A DNA stretch of 6,381 nt from Candidatus Saccharicenans sp. GTDB lineage: Bacteria; Acidobacteriota; Aminicenantia; Aminicenantales; Saccharicenantaceae. The DNA lies in the NCBI GenBank assembly GCA_024653405.1, contig JANLGB010000128.1, positions 1-6,381 on the forward strand. The letters run 5' to 3'. The translations under genes were made by a program, and so were the position numbers. This document shows positions 5,836 through 6,381 of this stretch, piece by piece; the stretch's first letter is position 1; each line of letters opens with the position of its first letter. A model generated the notes under the pieces. That model was not told where the DNA came from. It did not search any database and was given only the letters and a program-made list of their open reading frames with translations.

Positions 5836-6381
5836 ATGAACAACAATAATAAAAAGAAGCTGGTCAGGGTCATCCTGACGGCCCTGGGCCTGCTGCTGCT
5901 GGCTGTTCTGATTTACCGGGTAGGTCCCCGGGAAGTCTGGGAAAATACTCGCCAGGTCGGCTATTATTTCATCCTGACCTGCCTGATCGCTTTGGGCTGG
6001 ATTTTTCTCCAATCTGCGGCCTGGTCCATCGTTCAGACTGCCTTTCAACCGGTTCCCTTCCGGGTGCTGTTCAAGGCCAGGATAATGGCCGATGGCGTGA
6101 CCACCCTGGTACCGATGTCGGCCAATGTCGGGGGTGAAGCCGCCCGGGCCATCATTATCAGGCGGTATTCTCCGTTGCGCGAAGGAATCCCGGGAATTCT
6201 TTTTGACAAGACAGTCGAGTCCTTTGCTTCTCTTGTTTTCCTGACGACAGGGCTTTTCATCTCGCTCCTTTTCCTTAAAATCCCGGAAAAATACAAAATC
6301 TCAGCCCTGACAGTCCTGGGAAGCATTACCGTGGTCATAGCGGTCATGATCATCCTTCAGCTCAAGGGTGTTTACAGAATC
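5836..6381 (+). CDS. Flippase-like / LPG-synthase transmembrane-domain protein (UPF0104 type), 3' end cut by window
   Basis: The first 182 codons are present and the frame is still open at the window edge. The N-terminus is basic, and hydrophobic helices lie at about 9-28, 43-63, 130-147 and 155-176. Between the second and third is VGGEAARAIIIRR (98-110) followed by FDKTVES (123-129). This matches the (N/V)GGE..R...(L/I)RR...D(K/R)..E pattern of the lysylphosphatidylglycerol synthase transmembrane family, also called flippase-like or UPF0104 and including HpnL-like proteins. Members are polytopic inner-membrane proteins of about 300-350 residues, linked to lipid or lipid-linked sugar transport; the substrate cannot be read from this part. 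ATG at 5836 is chosen because a TAG at 5812-5814 lies in frame upstream with no ATG between. Its ribosome-binding site is weak, with only GGTAAG close by. Confidence 0.8.
   Translation, partial: MNNNNKKKLVRVILTALGLLLLAVLIYRVGPREVWENTRQVGYYFILTCLIALGWIFLQSAAWSIVQTAFQPVPFRVLFKARIMADGVTTLVPMSANVGGEAARAIIIRRYSPLREGIPGILFDKTVESFASLVFLTTGLFISLLFLKIPEKYKISALTVLGSITVVIAVMIILQLKGVYRI

Noticed and set aside
5707..6353. Two minus-strand open frames opposite the last gene
   Set aside because: The + strand frame from 5836 to the window end has membrane helices and the VGGEAAR family motif. The minus frames have neither and are shadows.

Overview
The window reads as chromosomal DNA from an anaerobic or microaerophilic bacterium of roughly even base composition, with AT-rich intergenic regions. 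The best lifestyle clue is a superoxide-reductase/peroxiredoxin operon under a PerR-type regulator. Anaerobes use this chemistry to remove superoxide and peroxide without releasing oxygen. Two unrelated zinc metallopeptidases (M64 and M6 types) would fit an organism that degrades protein. An Acidobacteriota/Aminicenantes-like source is possible, but this is only an impression and no marker gene is present to test it. TGA is an ordinary stop here, ending the peroxiredoxin and the M6 gene where expected.

Layout, all clear genes on the + strand. (1) Positions 1-1127: the catalytic part of an M64-type metallopeptidase. Its frame is broken near the window edge by an in-frame TGA at 18-20, and no good start codon follows. 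(2) Positions 1232-2896: a self-contained operon with a sigma70-type promoter, two PerR-box-like palindromes in tandem, perR, desulfoferrodoxin (dfx), an archaeal-type peroxiredoxin and a strong intrinsic terminator. Superoxide reductase turns superoxide into hydrogen peroxide, the peroxiredoxin reduces the peroxide, and the first gene is the probable peroxide sensor. (3) Positions 2897-3418: AT-rich intergenic DNA. It contains a start-less reading frame on the minus strand with a CPTC motif (probably a gene remnant) and a perfect 10-bp inverted repeat. (4) Positions 3419-5497: an exported M6-like metalloprotease with an unusually spaced zinc motif. (5) Positions 5498-5835: non-coding DNA with a near-consensus promoter and a leader of about 130 nt. 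(6) Position 5836 to the end: the start of a membrane protein of the flippase-like / LPG-synthase transmembrane family, cut by the window edge.

I did not find RNA genes, CRISPR arrays, insertion sequences or a clearly new multi-gene system. The most informative parts are the PerR operon with its tandem operators, the broken M64 gene, the altered HExxH spacing in the M6-like protein, and the unexplained minus-strand remnant.
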